From Schistosoma mansoni (taxonomy: Eukaryota; Platyhelminthes; Trematoda; Strigeidida; Schistosomatidae): DNA of 64,000 nt. The stretch spans positions 5,748,152 to 5,812,151 of the forward strand of contig NC_031498.1 in the NCBI RefSeq assembly GCF_000237925.1, in the 5' to 3' direction. Below the pieces are notes generated by a model. It worked only from the letters and a program-made list of their open reading frames with translations. It did no database searches and was not told where the DNA came from. Position numbers and translations under genes: made by a program. Of the stretch, positions 26,471 to 37,345 are shown piece after piece (positions within the stretch are counted from its first letter, which is position 1; every line of letters starts with the position of its first letter).

Positions 26471-27182
26471 CATTGAAATTCTTAAATCTTAATCAATGAT
26501 TACTTCCTACTACATGTACCATTATATGTTTGACAACCGTTATTTTTGACAAACACCATCAAATTGCAAATAAAGTATTCATATTTATTACCTGTTAAAT
26601 TTTAAAATATTCTCACTCTCAAATTTGAAGTACAAACCCTTTAGCATATAATTAAGATAAACTACCCATTTATGATGATGATGAAGAGAATATTGAAGAG
26701 TCAAGGGAGAAATCAGATGATTTCAATTAAACACCATATAACTTAGTTATGTCTTATTAAACGGTAAAATATCTTTATATTTACATTTTCATTGAATATT
26801 CTATGTGAAAAAAATGTCGAAATGATCAAGCCTTACTAAGTCTATATTAATAATTTATTTACACAGTTAATTAAGTAGTAATACTTTAAGTTCCCAGCTA
26901 TTTGATCGTTCCTAGTACTTTCTTTTTCGTATTTTTTCTTGAACGATTCGTTCGAAGATCTCATACAACTGAACTATCACTTCGTATCAGACCAATCATT
27001 ATCATTACTAAACTAATTTAATACTCTATAAGATAACGAAAATAAAAACGTTAAAATTAAAACACGAAGTTCAGTGAAGGGATCTCTTTTCAACGAATTT
27101 ATTATCAAGCTGTACAGTCGTATATATATGAAAATTTTTTATTAAAGTACTAATTCCGTGAGGAAATGTGAACACTAATAAC

Positions 27183-27362
27183 CAAGATTCTCCCCCCTTA
27201 GTTATTTTAGTTGTACTTTTATTTATTTGTTTGTTTGACCTTTATTAATTTTCATATAAAAATGCCTTGACAAGTATATGTGTGACCAGATTGTTCGAAA
27301 TGTATAGCGCAAATACATCACATTTTTCAGATCAACTACGTCTTCTCATTGTTCTATCGAAA
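27183..27362 (+). repeat. 5' end of Penelope-like element 1, matching the 3' terminal repeat of copy 2
   Basis: About 100 bases here (clearest from CAAGTATATGTGTGA at 27271 to ATCGAAAT at 27362) recur downstream of the RT frame of the copy at 59165-59257, with roughly four in five bases the same by eye. The stretch runs from the leader into the first 20 or so codons. Weaker similarity extends upstream to the CCCCCC run near 27192. This is what the pseudo-LTR layout of Penelope-like elements predicts. Confidence 0.7.
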
Positions 27363-29740
27363 TTTATAAAAGGGACTAATTGCTTTAAATTCTTGAAAAG
27401 AAGACTCCCTTCGTCTTGCACTAAACGGTTAGATGAACTTGCTAATCTGAAGTGCAAAATTGCATCGGAAAAGGTAAAACTGGAGTTTTATAAAACTTGC
27501 ATTAGTACACACATATTTCCAAGACATCTCTATAAATTCTTACGATCTAATAAGTTACAACCAAATGTGTCTAATCTTTTGCGTCTGGCGAAATCTCATA
27601 AAGAAAAATGTAATGATATGTTGAATAAACTAATTGAACTTCATACTCAGGCATCATGCGTATTATCTAATCTCTCTCTTCTTTGTCGTATTAAATTTAT
27701 GAATTTTTGCAGTACTGTGGTTGCTAAAACAAATCATACTACTAAACAAAAGCTGAGTAAAACTCTTGTGTATGATAATGATGGAAATTTATTTCAATTT
27801 AACCCGGATAAATATGTATCAAATTTATCAACTGTTAGGCTTTCTGTATTCGAGAAAGAAGCTCTATCACTCGGATTTAATTTCTCCGTTGCACATACCA
27901 AGATTTCTGATCTGTCGATAGATGCTCAATTTGAAAGTCTTTATGATCAGTTGAACCCTCTTGTCCCAACCACCCTGGATAAGAAAAATTGGTTAAAGGT
28001 GAAATTGGTTGATGTTGCCCACCACTTTCACGGATCTCAAGTCAGACAAAGAAGTATTTTGACTCCTAAACATTTCGCTGCGTTAAAAAACCTCCAATGT
28101 AGGTCAGATATTGTGATCCTCAGACCTGATAAAGGTTCTGGGGTGGTCGTTATCAATAAATGTGAATATAAAGACAAAATGTTATCTATACTGGGTGATC
28201 AAAGTAAATTCTTACAGGACGTTTCTTCTAATATTAATGTTAGAAAATTGGAATCCAGAGTGAAGTCCAATCTATTAAAGCTTCTTAAAATGAACGTCAT
28301 AAACAACGAGGAGTTTAATATACTAAAACCCTCGGGTTCAGTTCTCCCGAATTTATATGGATTACCTAAAATTCATAAACCTAATATTCCATTACGACCA
28401 ATTTTGTCTATGCGTGGTTCTCCCACACACGAGCTAGCTAAATGGTTAGTAAAACTGTTAAACCCAATTCGTGCTAATCTATGTAAGTTCTCTTTAAAAG
28501 ATACATTTGAACTAATCGATTTTCTTGGTGACATTAATATTAAGGATAAATCTTTGCATTCATTTGATGTAAACTCCCTCTTCACGAATGTACCGTTAAC
28601 AAAGACGGTGGATTTCCTTTGTGACTATATTTCAAAAAACTTTCCCCTTTTTCCTATTCCGTCACCATTTTTGAAAGATTTACTTTTATTATGTACAGCT
28701 AATGTTCAATTTACATTTGAGGGTGAATATTTCCGACAAGTTGATGGTGTAGCTATGGGTAGCCCTTTAGGGCCTCTCTTAGCTGAGGTATTCATGTCAT
28801 ATGTGGAAAATATGACGAGCGACCTCATTGGTGAGACAACTCTATATAGAAGATATATGGACGATATTCTAATTATATGTGATAAGCATTTTGATGTTTA
28901 CCGATTATTGGATAAACTCAATGGTGTTCAAAATGATATTGTGATGACACATGAACCAGAAAGTAACGGCCAATTAGCCTTTCTAGACATACTTTTAAGT
29001 CGAAGGGATGATGGCACTATTAGACGGTCCGTGTATAGGAAACCAACTTGGACGGGACAATACCTAAATTTCCATAGTTTCTGTCCATTGCAATACAAGA
29101 GAGGTCTAGTTAAGTGCCTCTTTAAGAGGACTCGAAGAATATGTACCTCTGATATGGTGGAAAAAGAGGAGAAGTTACTGACTGACACGTTAATAGCAAA
29201 TGGTTATCCACTCAAGTTTATTAATAGGTGCAAAAGTCAATTAATGCCAAGACCTCTAATTTATTCAGTGCCAAAGAAAAAGGTTTACATCAATCTACCA
29301 TATAGAGGCGAATCAAACAGTATAGTTTTAAGGCAGAGATTGAAAGCAGCCATTGAGAATACGTATTATGCTGCTCAGTTGGTAGTGATTGAAAAGTCTA
29401 AGGCCATGATTCATAATAGACCCAAACAATGCACTAATGATTACGTCACATCCCATTGTATTTACCAATTTACATGTTTGTGTGGACACACATACATAGG
29501 GAGGAGTAATCGAACAATGCAATCAAGGGTCAATGAACATGTACCCAGATGGCTTCAAAATCAGTGTGTGTCAAATGATCCGATCAATGTAGGCGGTAGA
29601 AAACCATGTTCATCGATAGCAAAACACATTATTGAGACGGGGCACAAAATTAACATTAATACAGCATTTAGAATGTTGTATAGAAATTGTCAAGGTCGAA
29701 TTCTTAAGTTTATTGAAGCCTTAGCTATTCGTAAATTGGT
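27262..29740 (+). mobile_element. Penelope-like element 1, long intact reverse transcriptase/GIY-YIG frame
   Basis: One uninterrupted frame (27267-29789). The first ATG is at 27300, giving 829 codons; the 11 codons before it would need a TTG start. An N-terminal region of about 280 residues precedes the RT core. RT blocks in order include LRPDKGSGVVVINK, LYGLPKIHKPNIPLRPILS, the SFDVNSLFTNVPL palm motif, AMGSPLGPLLA, and the catalytic RRYMDDIL at about residue 530 of the frame. A C-terminal GIY-YIG endonuclease follows, with CIYQFTCLCGHTYIGRSNR and an HVPRW tail. This RT plus GIY-YIG layout defines EN-positive Penelope-like elements, which copy by target-primed reverse transcription. The final residues (VSNIPGVKQLQINRMG) do not match the KFKPPLCS end of the copy at 57 kb, so the 3' end was replaced or lost near 29735. 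The element is antisense to the host gene. Confidence 0.93.
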
Positions 29741-29789
29741 TTCAAATATACCAGGAGTAAAGCAGTTACAAATCAATAGGATGGGATGA
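27300..29789 (+). CDS. Penelope-like RT-GIY-YIG polyprotein (open frame)
   Basis: 829 codons from the first ATG. The protein would be an RNA-dependent DNA polymerase with a fused GIY-YIG nuclease; it would nick the target and extend cDNA from the nick. All visible RT signatures are present: the DKGSGVV region, SFDVNSLFTNVP with its Asp, QVDGVAMGSPLGP and YMDD. In the nuclease, TYIG and the downstream Arg and His (SRVNEHVPRW) are present. The last 16 or so codons are flanking DNA read in frame after a breakpoint, replacing the usual KPPLC-type end. Base composition is less AT-rich than the surrounding intron. An intact frame of this length in an AT-rich intron implies recent insertion, but whether the protein is made is unknown. 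Confidence 0.88.
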   Translation: MYSANTSHFSDQLRLLIVLSKFIKGTNCFKFLKRRLPSSCTKRLDELANLKCKIASEKVKLEFYKTCISTHIFPRHLYKFLRSNKLQPNVSNLLRLAKSHKEKCNDMLNKLIELHTQASCVLSNLSLLCRIKFMNFCSTVVAKTNHTTKQKLSKTLVYDNDGNLFQFNPDKYVSNLSTVRLSVFEKEALSLGFNFSVAHTKISDLSIDAQFESLYDQLNPLVPTTLDKKNWLKVKLVDVAHHFHGSQVRQRSILTPKHFAALKNLQCRSDIVILRPDKGSGVVVINKCEYKDKMLSILGDQSKFLQDVSSNINVRKLESRVKSNLLKLLKMNVINNEEFNILKPSGSVLPNLYGLPKIHKPNIPLRPILSMRGSPTHELAKWLVKLLNPIRANLCKFSLKDTFELIDFLGDINIKDKSLHSFDVNSLFTNVPLTKTVDFLCDYISKNFPLFPIPSPFLKDLLLLCTANVQFTFEGEYFRQVDGVAMGSPLGPLLAEVFMSYVENMTSDLIGETTLYRRYMDDILIICDKHFDVYRLLDKLNGVQNDIVMTHEPESNGQLAFLDILLSRRDDGTIRRSVYRKPTWTGQYLNFHSFCPLQYKRGLVKCLFKRTRRICTSDMVEKEEKLLTDTLIANGYPLKFINRCKSQLMPRPLIYSVPKKKVYINLPYRGESNSIVLRQRLKAAIENTYYAAQLVVIEKSKAMIHNRPKQCTNDYVTSHCIYQFTCLCGHTYIGRSNRTMQSRVNEHVPRWLQNQCVSNDPINVGGRKPCSSIAKHIIETGHKININTAFRMLYRNCQGRILKFIEALAIRKLVSNIPGVKQLQINRMG

Positions 29790-30496
29790 TGGTCAAGCAA
29801 TATTATGAAAAGACTTAAATTACAAATGTAAATAACTTTGATACGAGAGTTGAGTGTTCGTGGGTAGATATGATCGTCGTAGGTTTTGAAATATGACAGC
29901 CCCATCTATGTACACTGCTAAGGGTCTCCTAGTTTGTTGTATAGGTTGTGAATTCTAACCCCATTGCTTAGATTTAAAGACCGAACTGTTTTGCTATTTT
30001 TTGGTCATAGGATTCTTGTAAAAACCTACATGGTGTTTTCGATTCAACTTGTTATAACAAATTGAATGAAAATAACTTAATGCTCCAATGAAAGGGAAAA
30101 TGACAGGTGAGCAATCCTTTTGAATGAGAATAATGGACGTTATCATATTTGGTATCCTTTCTCATCAAGAATTGAGAATAACGACAGTAATAGTTTTTGA
30201 TAAGAACTACATTGATAATGTTTCTGAAAATCAAGGTTAATCATGTGCCACACTGGATAGTAACTACGCGATCCACAGGTATTGTTCCTTGTGTATGCTC
30301 TTGTTGTAAATATCTATGGGGTTTATGTATACCCACTGGTTTGAAGTAGTAGACTAAGAACAGTTTACAAATACTTGCAATCCCATCAGATTTTTTATGT
30401 AGTAATGAAAGTTATCTACAGATTGATACTATAGTTTTCATCATCTGCACATACTAAGAAAATGAGAAATCATCATGCAACACTGGAGTGATTTGT

Positions 30497-30696
30497 NNNN
30501 NNNNNNNNNNNNNNNNNNNNNNNNNNNNNNNNNNNNNNNNNNNNNNNNNNNNNNNNNNNNNNNNNNNNNNNNNNNNNNNNNNNNNNNNNNNNNNNNNNNN
30601 NNNNNNNNNNNNNNNNNNNNNNNNNNNNNNNNNNNNNNNNNNNNNNNNNNNNNNNNNNNNNNNNNNNNNNNNNNNNNNNNNNNNNNNNNNNNNNNN
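30497..30696. other. Assembly gap (200 N)
   Basis: Exactly 200 Ns, probably a placeholder length. It sits just past the 3' end of Penelope-like element 3 beside an ATA/ATT-rich simple repeat (about 30736-30775), so the true 3' flank of that element is unseen. Confidence 0.97.
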
Positions 30697-30775
30697 ATAA
30701 TGAGAATATAAGATATAAGTAAAGGGGAAATGGAGTGATAATAATAATAATAAAAGAATGATAATAATAATATTA

Positions 30776-31878
30776 AGGCCATGGTAACGATAATGATAAG
30801 ACGTACTTCTTTTGTACGCATAGTTCTGGTTTGAGCTCATGGATGGTAAGAGCTTCGGCTATTTTTAAGAGTTTGATCCGAAGAAATCTGGGTAGATTTA
30901 AATGAATCATATAAACAACCTTAAAATCAGGCTGTGGATCCGTAGAATGATTACAGTCGATTAGGTGTTCAAGTATAGAGCTCTTAACTACTTTCTTTTC
31001 ACCTTTGTAGAACCAAACTGGGATATGTCCTCGTATCCGAGTTGAAAGCGAACGCTGGCTACGGTCGATGTACCTTGCTCCACAAGAGCAGGTGAACTGG
31101 TAGATGCACATAGAGGCAACCAAACGCGGAAGCTTATCTTTTATGGATACAGAAAATAAGTTCTTGCTCGTGAAAATGATTCGTAGTTTAGCAGCATTAA
31201 ATGTCCTTTCTATCGTTGTTGTTAAACGATTTTTAATAACGTTTGATGTTCGATCACCTTTAAATTCCAGACTTATATAAAGGCTTTTCTTTGGGACTGA
31301 ATAACTAGGATTCCTATCGACGCTACTTCTATTCATATTTTTCTCTATGAACCGGTCTGGGTAGCCGTTTTTCATCAAGGTTTTCTTAAGGAACGCGAGT
31401 TCTTCGTTAATGCATTCCGTACTACATATTCGATATATACGACAACATAAAGTATGAATCACGTTTCTCTTTCTGCTTAACGGAACCCAGCTGTAGAAGT
31501 TGGTTAGTTGGCCACTCCATGTTAGCTTTCTAAAAATAGATCTTTTTACAGAACCATTATTTCTTCTTACTAGACGTACATCGAGAAAAGGGATTGATTG
31601 GTCGCGTTCCCTTTCTAATGTGAAGTCTATGGTAGGGTGGCATGAATTAAAGGAGTGTAAGATATCATTTAAATCAATATTATCGTCACAAACGACAAAT
31701 GTGTCGTCCATGTATCTTATGTATAGGTGGAATCGATTTATCATTGAATTAAGTTGGTCGTTTTCTAGTTTTGCCATGAAGCAGTCTGCTAGAATTGGAC
31801 CTAATGGAGATCCCATTGCAATCCCATCTCTTTGTCTATATATTTCATTGTTGAAACTGAACTGGACATTAAAACGTT
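30776..31878 (-). mobile_element. Penelope-like element 3, 5'-truncated, divergent subfamily
   Basis: A minus-strand open frame of 347 codons (30773-31816), with homology continuing upstream to about 31876 (VQFSFNNEIYRQRDGIAMGS). It covers the second half of the RT palm with AMGSPLGPILADCFM and RYMDDTFVVC, then the thumb and connector, then a GIY-YIG segment (CIYQFTCSCGARYIDRSQR) in which the usual YIG reads YID. It ends EALTIHELKPELCVQKKY before running into an (ATA)n-type simple repeat and an assembly gap. It is clearly more distant from elements 1 and 2 than they are from each other, so it is a separate subfamily. It lies in the sense direction of the host intron. Everything 5' of the palm is missing. 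Confidence 0.88.
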
Positions 31879-31958
31879 AAAGATAGACTTATACAGTTTA
31901 ACATTAAACTTTCAAATAGATTGATAGAAATGTAACTTCTATTAACTTATATTCATAC

Positions 31959-32261
31959 TGTGTTGTGGTCAACTTATATCCATATAAGTAGCATATGGTG
32001 ATGGTCAGACATAGAATGCATTTTGGCAGAAGACCGATAAGGAAAGAACTGAAATGAAGCGCAATTGGTAGGAAAATGCACAAACAATGAAATTAGAGAA
32101 AATGGATTGGTATTTACAGAAGGAACAGTGAAGATTATGACAATTGGTTGTTATTTTGCAAATTAACTGTTTACTGTATGGTTATCAAGATTTACTGAGA
32201 TAGTCTGTAAATTGTGTCTAAATACATTCGATTGTTCCCAGTCGTATTTTTGTTCACTACA
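31959..32261 (+). repeat. Solo LTR with 4-bp target duplication
   Basis: 303 bp, TGTGTTGTGG to TTCACTACA, flanked on both sides by ATAC. It lies about 80 bp from the truncated 5' end of Penelope-like element 3. No internal region is present. Confidence 0.85.
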
Positions 32262-32692
32262 ATACTATTCACAACCAAATAATTCATATATTCCATTTTA
32301 ATATGATAATATAATAGACAAAAACAAGAAGCATTATATCATCTTATCTAACAATGATTCAGGATTATATAATAATATCAATTTATTAAAGGATATCATA
32401 GAAGTAATCTTTTGATATTATTTTATTATGAATAAGTATATTATATAGTTGGGATAATCTTCATCTTCCCAATTACAAATAGATTGAATAATATGTTTTC
32501 TCTTTTTGTTTTTCTTTATTTAAGAAATCTAAATCGCCGTAAGCTTTACATCTACAATTCAATGTAATATAACAAAAGTTATGTAATCATAACATAATAT
32601 GTATATATATATATATATGAAATATATTTCAATACTACTTATAGCATTATCAACATATAATAGATTGAAACGAAAAAAAATTTAAGACTTAC

Positions 32693-33327
32693 TTTAAAAT
32701 TTGCCTCTAGTACAATAGCAACTGGTGCATTGATAACAGTTAATAATAAATTATGTATTTGATAAATTAATTTAGCTAATAAATCTTTTTGTAATATACT
32801 ACTAGCATCTAAACATAATATAAATCTAGTTTGTTGTATATTATTAAATTGATCAAATGTAATAGATAAATTACATAATTTAGCAAATTCTGATTTAATA
32901 AATAAATCTGCTTTACATGCTTTTTTTTCTTCAACTGTTATAGCTAAATCTTTAAATGATGTTGAACTAGAATACATTAATGTATCATTTAATTTTCCAA
33001 TGGATTTTGTTATAAAAAATTCTTTATCTATATCATTATTAGATTGTAAAAATGTTGTTAATGCAGTTTTGATAGGTGTAATTGGATTAATTAATAAACC
33101 TTTAATGATTCTGAATATAGATGGTAATGATCCAACAAAACTAAGAAACATTATTGAACTCATTATAACAAATAATGATAATAATCCACCATGTCCAAGT
33201 AATTTAGTTAATTGACCTGAGTATAAACGTATGATACTAGTTGAAATAAGGAATGCAATCCAAAATGCTATCATTACAATAAATGCAGGTAAACAGCATA
33301 CACGTTTATACTTAATATTTGGATTTC
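32693..33327 (-). CDS. KIDINS220: KIDINS220-like gene, large KAP P-loop NTPase exon
   Basis: A 635-nt exon with an AG acceptor (CT at 33328-33329) and a GTAAGT donor (32687-32692), phase 1 in and phase 0 out, 211 codons. It opens with NPNIKYKRVCCLPAF and two hydrophobic segments (about residues 12-32 and 46-72), giving four candidate membrane helices with the preceding exon. A soluble region follows and ends in QQTRFILCLDASSI, then QKDLLAKLIYQIHNLLL and a hydrophobic strand ending EANFK. This matches the vertebrate KIDINS220 segment TQTRIVVIVDGLDSC and what follows it, the Walker B part of the KAP domain. The first Asp is kept, but the second acidic position is Ser, so ATP hydrolysis may be weakened (inference). 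In vertebrates the protein is a membrane scaffold for neurotrophin and ephrin receptor signalling. Confidence 0.85.
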
Positions 33328-33378
33328 CTATTTTAAATTATAAAAATAAAAGAAGAGAGAAATATAAATTATTACAAA

Positions 33379-33635
33379 TGGGGATTTATGGAGATCGTAA
33401 TAATTTTAACAGTTGAATTCATGAGTTCATCTAAGCTAGACCATCATTGAAAATCTTGTGGCGCAGGAGGATCGTTTCATCCTAGTATTGAACTCCTCAG
33501 AAGTGCGCATCAACGATCTTGAACCCTCACTTCTGAGGAGTCCCATACTGGAACGAAATGGTCATCCAGTACTTCCAGGTTCTCAATGATGGTTTAGCTT
33601 GAATCAAATCATGAATTCAACTGTTAAAATACAAA
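33379..33635. repeat. Fold-back hammerhead SINE beside the 33.3-kb exon
   Basis: A minus 3' half (33379-33515) and a plus 3' half (about 33522-33635) are joined through a short GATCTTGAACC remnant. Both hammerhead regions survive in eroded form. It begins only about 50 bases upstream of the acceptor of the KAP exon. Confidence 0.72.
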
Positions 33636-35342
33636 TAATACAAACAAATTTATTAAAATATTTCAAACATTGTTATTGTGAAAGCATATAGTTTGTAGAT
33701 TTTTGAACTGAAATGTTCGAAATGGTTATCATGAAAACTCCATTTATGAATTATGAAAACTAAACCCAGAAGTAATAGATTTTTTTACTTTTTATTCCAC
33801 TGCTGTTTCGTTTATTAGCTGCATAATAAATTCATTTTTTCTGTTCATAAAAGATATACCATATCACACTAAACTAGTTTTTATAGATTGTAGTAAAGTG
33901 TAGAATAGAGGAAAACGCTCAATTTTGAAGCGTCCTAAGCCTAGACAAAAATGATTATACACTTATTTACAGGCAGCACAAAAGTATATAAAGGATAGAA
34001 TTACTCAAATAAATAAAATATTTCAGATAACCAAAATCTTCAAAATTTCTAGATCACATTATGGTGAATACTTAAAACATTAAGTTAAACTACTGTCCAC
34101 TGGATTTTACTATATGGAGGATGATTAATTTCGTCTTGCAGGAACTATTCGAAAAGATGAATATTTTAGAGAGCATTTGTTTTTATCATCTTTTTTTTTC
34201 AAAATCTTTAAAAATAAATCTATAAATGATGGATTCCAATAGCCAATAGATAACATATTCATAGATTTCGATTGAAAGCATTAATCCTGTATACTGGGAA
34301 TTGAAGATTTCATGTCGATTACTATCTAATTATCTATAAAATTTGTTTCGATTATAGTTGAAAGGTTACAAAAGAAGTGGTAGGGAGAATATATTTTATA
34401 CTGGCAAGTTATTATCATCCAAGTGAAGTTCGGTAAACGTAAACAACAAGAGAAATTTATGTAATATTTGGTGTGATAATAGTGCTAAAGCTGGATGAAG
34501 ATGAAGGTGAGTATTGAGTGTTCACATTACGTATCTTGCATCACTAATAATTATTAGGAATAGGACACCTACCCCCTATAGTTGACCAGAGTATAACAAA
34601 GTGGAAGAGAACACGTTTCTGGATACAGATCACAGTTACACAATTCGTTTTTTATAACTTTTGCCAAGTAAAAGGGTAGTGATATTATCAAAGGTGTTAT
34701 ATCGAATAAGTGATGCTTTATCTATCTAGCTGTAATGCTCTCAGTGTACTGAACGAAATGAAATTATGTTATATTGAGACAAAAAAGCTTCTTCTTCCAG
34801 CCACTTAGATAAATGCTGGGAGGCATGGAGAGTTTTGAGTGCGTTTACTTCAAAGTAAATCAACTTACAAGAAAAACGTTTATCTGAATAATGAAATAAT
34901 CTCATTAGAACTCTGTAAATTATCACTAAATTTCTGACAATCAAATGGTAATTAGTTGTGTTAACAGATAATATTTTGAAAAACAACTAATATGTTTGTT
35001 CTCTACCAAAGTAAAGAAGTATATGAATAAGGCAATTTTGTGAACATTAACTAAAGCCTTCTAGTTAATGTATGATTTTGGTAACTTTGATGTTGAATAA
35101 AGAAGTTGAATACATTCTGTAAGTTTTGATCTAATTTTATCACATTTAACTATGAGTTAATAAAACAGTTAATTATCTTATGACCAACGGAAACATAGTA
35201 ACTTTTCATGATGGGAATTCATCTTTTACCTATTAAATATATTGATTTCATTTTCCCATTAAAATTTCTAATTCCATATTCAGAAACAAAGTTCAACTCT
35301 AATTCACTTGAACATTTAAAACGTTTAAGAATTCTTATAATT

Positions 35343-35473
35343 ATCAGAAGGGGTGGGTTCGTGGGTTCGTGGATGCGCACTGCTGAGGAGTCCCATAATA
35401 GGACGAAACGGCCGTCCAGTGCTTCCAGGTTTTCCATGGTGGTCTAGCTTCAATTGACTCATGATCTCAATTC
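35343..35473 (+). repeat. Hammerhead SINE 3' end with a few bases of inverted tail
   Basis: A plus copy from GTGGATGCGCAC to the tail ATTGACTCATGATCTCAA, preceded by AGAAGGGGT, the reverse complement of the family 3' end. It carries the best-preserved hammerhead of this family in the window. Confidence 0.8.
35377..35422 (+). ncRNA. Hammerhead ribozyme, CTGAGGA family, intact core
   Basis: GCACTG (35377-35382), CTGAGGA, GTCC/GGAC with loop CATAATA, GAAA, stem III CGGCCG, TC, then CAGTGC (35417-35422). Stem I pairs perfectly over 6 bp. Predicted cleavage lies after 35416. The 6-nt self-complementary stem III has the same length as that of the Sm-alpha hammerhead (CGCGCG), so dimers may be favoured (inference). 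Confidence 0.85.
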
Positions 35474-35769
35474 TTATAATTGTTATAAAGAAAACAAACC
35501 ACGTTATTTAAATCCAAATTTCATTCACACCATAGTTAAGATTTCTGTCAAAATTGGACATATTTTCTTTCACATAACTACTGTTCAATTTGATGTGTTA
35601 TACAAACATTTGACTAGGTTCACCAAATGGTTTGAGCACTTAGTTTTGTATTATGTTCATACGAAAGATGGCTGAGTTCTACTAATTCTTGTTCAAGTGA
35701 TTATCAAATCTTCTAAACGTTGATTAACTTAATATATTTGATTGTCTTATTGTTTATACTCATAATCAT

Positions 35770-36095
35770 TTTCATTTCACTAACTAACTGAAACGGTGAG
35801 ACCATAATTGTGGACGAATTTTGAGTGACTCTAAAGTGACCTTGAGAGTATCCACCTAATAACTAAGACCTAATGAAGATTATAAGCCCGTGTGAGGAAT
35901 TAGAATTATGATGCACAGTTGACAGTCAGGGTTAGGAACAAGATTTAAAGTTTTCACCACGAACTGACATCAGCTATAATGCAAAAACGATATTTTGCAA
36001 AATCGATGAATGGATTTCGCGCCAAAATGCTGGACCCGTTACCTTTTGCCTGATTGGTTCGTCCATAAATTATAGTTCCACCACTGAAACATTAA
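35770..36095 (+). repeat. Possible dispersed repeat (less AT-rich block)
   Basis: A block with CGCGCCAAAATGCTGGACCC and GATTGGTTCGTCCATAAATT that stands out from the AT-rich intron. Its end resembles 8575-8615. The class is unknown; boundaries are approximate. Confidence 0.4.
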
Positions 36096-37124
36096 GACAC
36101 TTTGTATTTCATCCAAAAAATTTCGAAGAATCAATACTAGTTTCAATAAGTCAAATTGTACTTTTCTTTATGAGCTAATTCATAAAAGCAAATTCAATAT
36201 AATACTTACCGGAGGGTTTTCCAGCCCTCTGGAGTCTAATTAAAATTTGGCCATAATGTCGAACTAAACCAAACCACATTTTTTCAACTAATGAAAATAA
36301 CGCCATATTCGTTGTTGAAGACGGGCATATCCGATGATATACAACAATAACTCTATTATAAACCATATAAACAAAATTAGTTGGATAAACTATGGATCAT
36401 ACTAATCCATTAAAAAAATATTAAACGTTGATCTGAATGTATTGAACAAAATTTAGTGATCCGTTGGTCATTATAAATGATCTGTATCATAAGTAGAAAG
36501 CCTTCGACTTATGTTTTGTGCAACATATTATTTAACAACATAAGATATCTACTATCACGATGACCATAACTGGCACTTTAACTTATCAAAACACCTGAGC
36601 CACTCACTTTTCACCCACAACCATAATGTACTATACTGTCATGTTTATGTTTGTTATAACCGGTTATTCGTGCAATATAAAGCCCAATTCGCTCACTTGC
36701 AGCGACATTTCATGCAAAGCGTCTCAGCCGTTGGTTGATTATCGGGATTAGATATCTTTTGGTGTAATTAAAAGTCAGCGAATCGGGACTTATTCATTAA
36801 ATATGACAAGGCAAAAATAATATTCGGATAATAATATTAAACGGATATAAGACGGGAATCTGCCGTAGAAATATGCAACGTCGCTCTGAATTATATATGA
36901 TGATCAGTAGTATGTACCTATGATTTATTAAATTACATATGTATATATCATGATGTTTTATCAAATTGAGAAAACATGACAGCGTTTAGTCTCATGTTCT
37001 TAGTGTTAGTTTTAAATGATATCTTGTAAAACTTGGAAAACACTTAACTTTCATCACTTTCTAACTTATTCATTAAATCTCAATGCTTGAAACCAGATTC
37101 ATAGTATAACAAATTTTACAAACA

Positions 37125-37345
37125 GTCGGTTGAAGTTAAACATTAACACCAGTGGATGCCGGCTCAGTGGTCTAATGGTTAAGTGCTCACGCGCGAAATT
37201 TATAGGTCCTGGGTTGGAATCTCGTGAGGTGGTATCGTGGCTGCTTACTGCTGAGGAGTCCCACAACAGGACGAAATGGCCATCCGGTCCTTCCATGTTT
37301 TCCATGGTGGTCTAGCTTCAATTGACTCATGATCTCAACTATTAA
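37125..37345 (+). repeat. Hammerhead SINE, 5'-truncated, core complete
   Basis: Begins at CGGTTGAAGTTAAACATT and keeps the A-box-like GGCTCAGTGGTCTAATGG, a B-box-like GGTCCTGGGTTGGAATC and a hammerhead (about 37245-37290) with CTGAGGA, GTCC/GGAC and GAAA intact. Stem I is only about 4 bp (TTACTG against CGGTCC). Confidence 0.8.

Larger units (their letters stand above)
15767..32692 (-). other. Intron of the KIDINS220-like gene (16.9 kb), rich in retroelements
   Basis: It contains a 460-bp repeat (16029-16493), a fold-back SINE (18473-18870), two decayed RTE-like LINEs, two solo LTRs, two Penelope-like elements and a 200-base gap. The flanking exons are both phase 0 and join without a missing segment relative to the family. 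I see nothing recognisable in 16500-18470, 18875-21110, 22435-23585, 26475-27180, 29800-30490 or 32265-32690. These are AT-rich, with a TA run at 20517-20545 and a purine run near 23012-23047. Confidence 0.7.

Noticed and set aside
30441-30840. Open frames of up to 128 codons
   Set aside because: They run through the 200-N gap and an ATA simple repeat; the length is an artefact.
35454-35675. 73-codon plus-strand frame after the SINE tail
   Set aside because: AT-rich, no homology I recognise, no acceptor or donor in a useful phase, and antisense to the host gene.
37160-37225. Possible tRNA gene from A- and B-box-like strings
   Set aside because: No complete cloverleaf or acceptor stem is visible, and the segment is part of the multi-copy SINE. 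The boxes are the SINE's tRNA-derived promoter.
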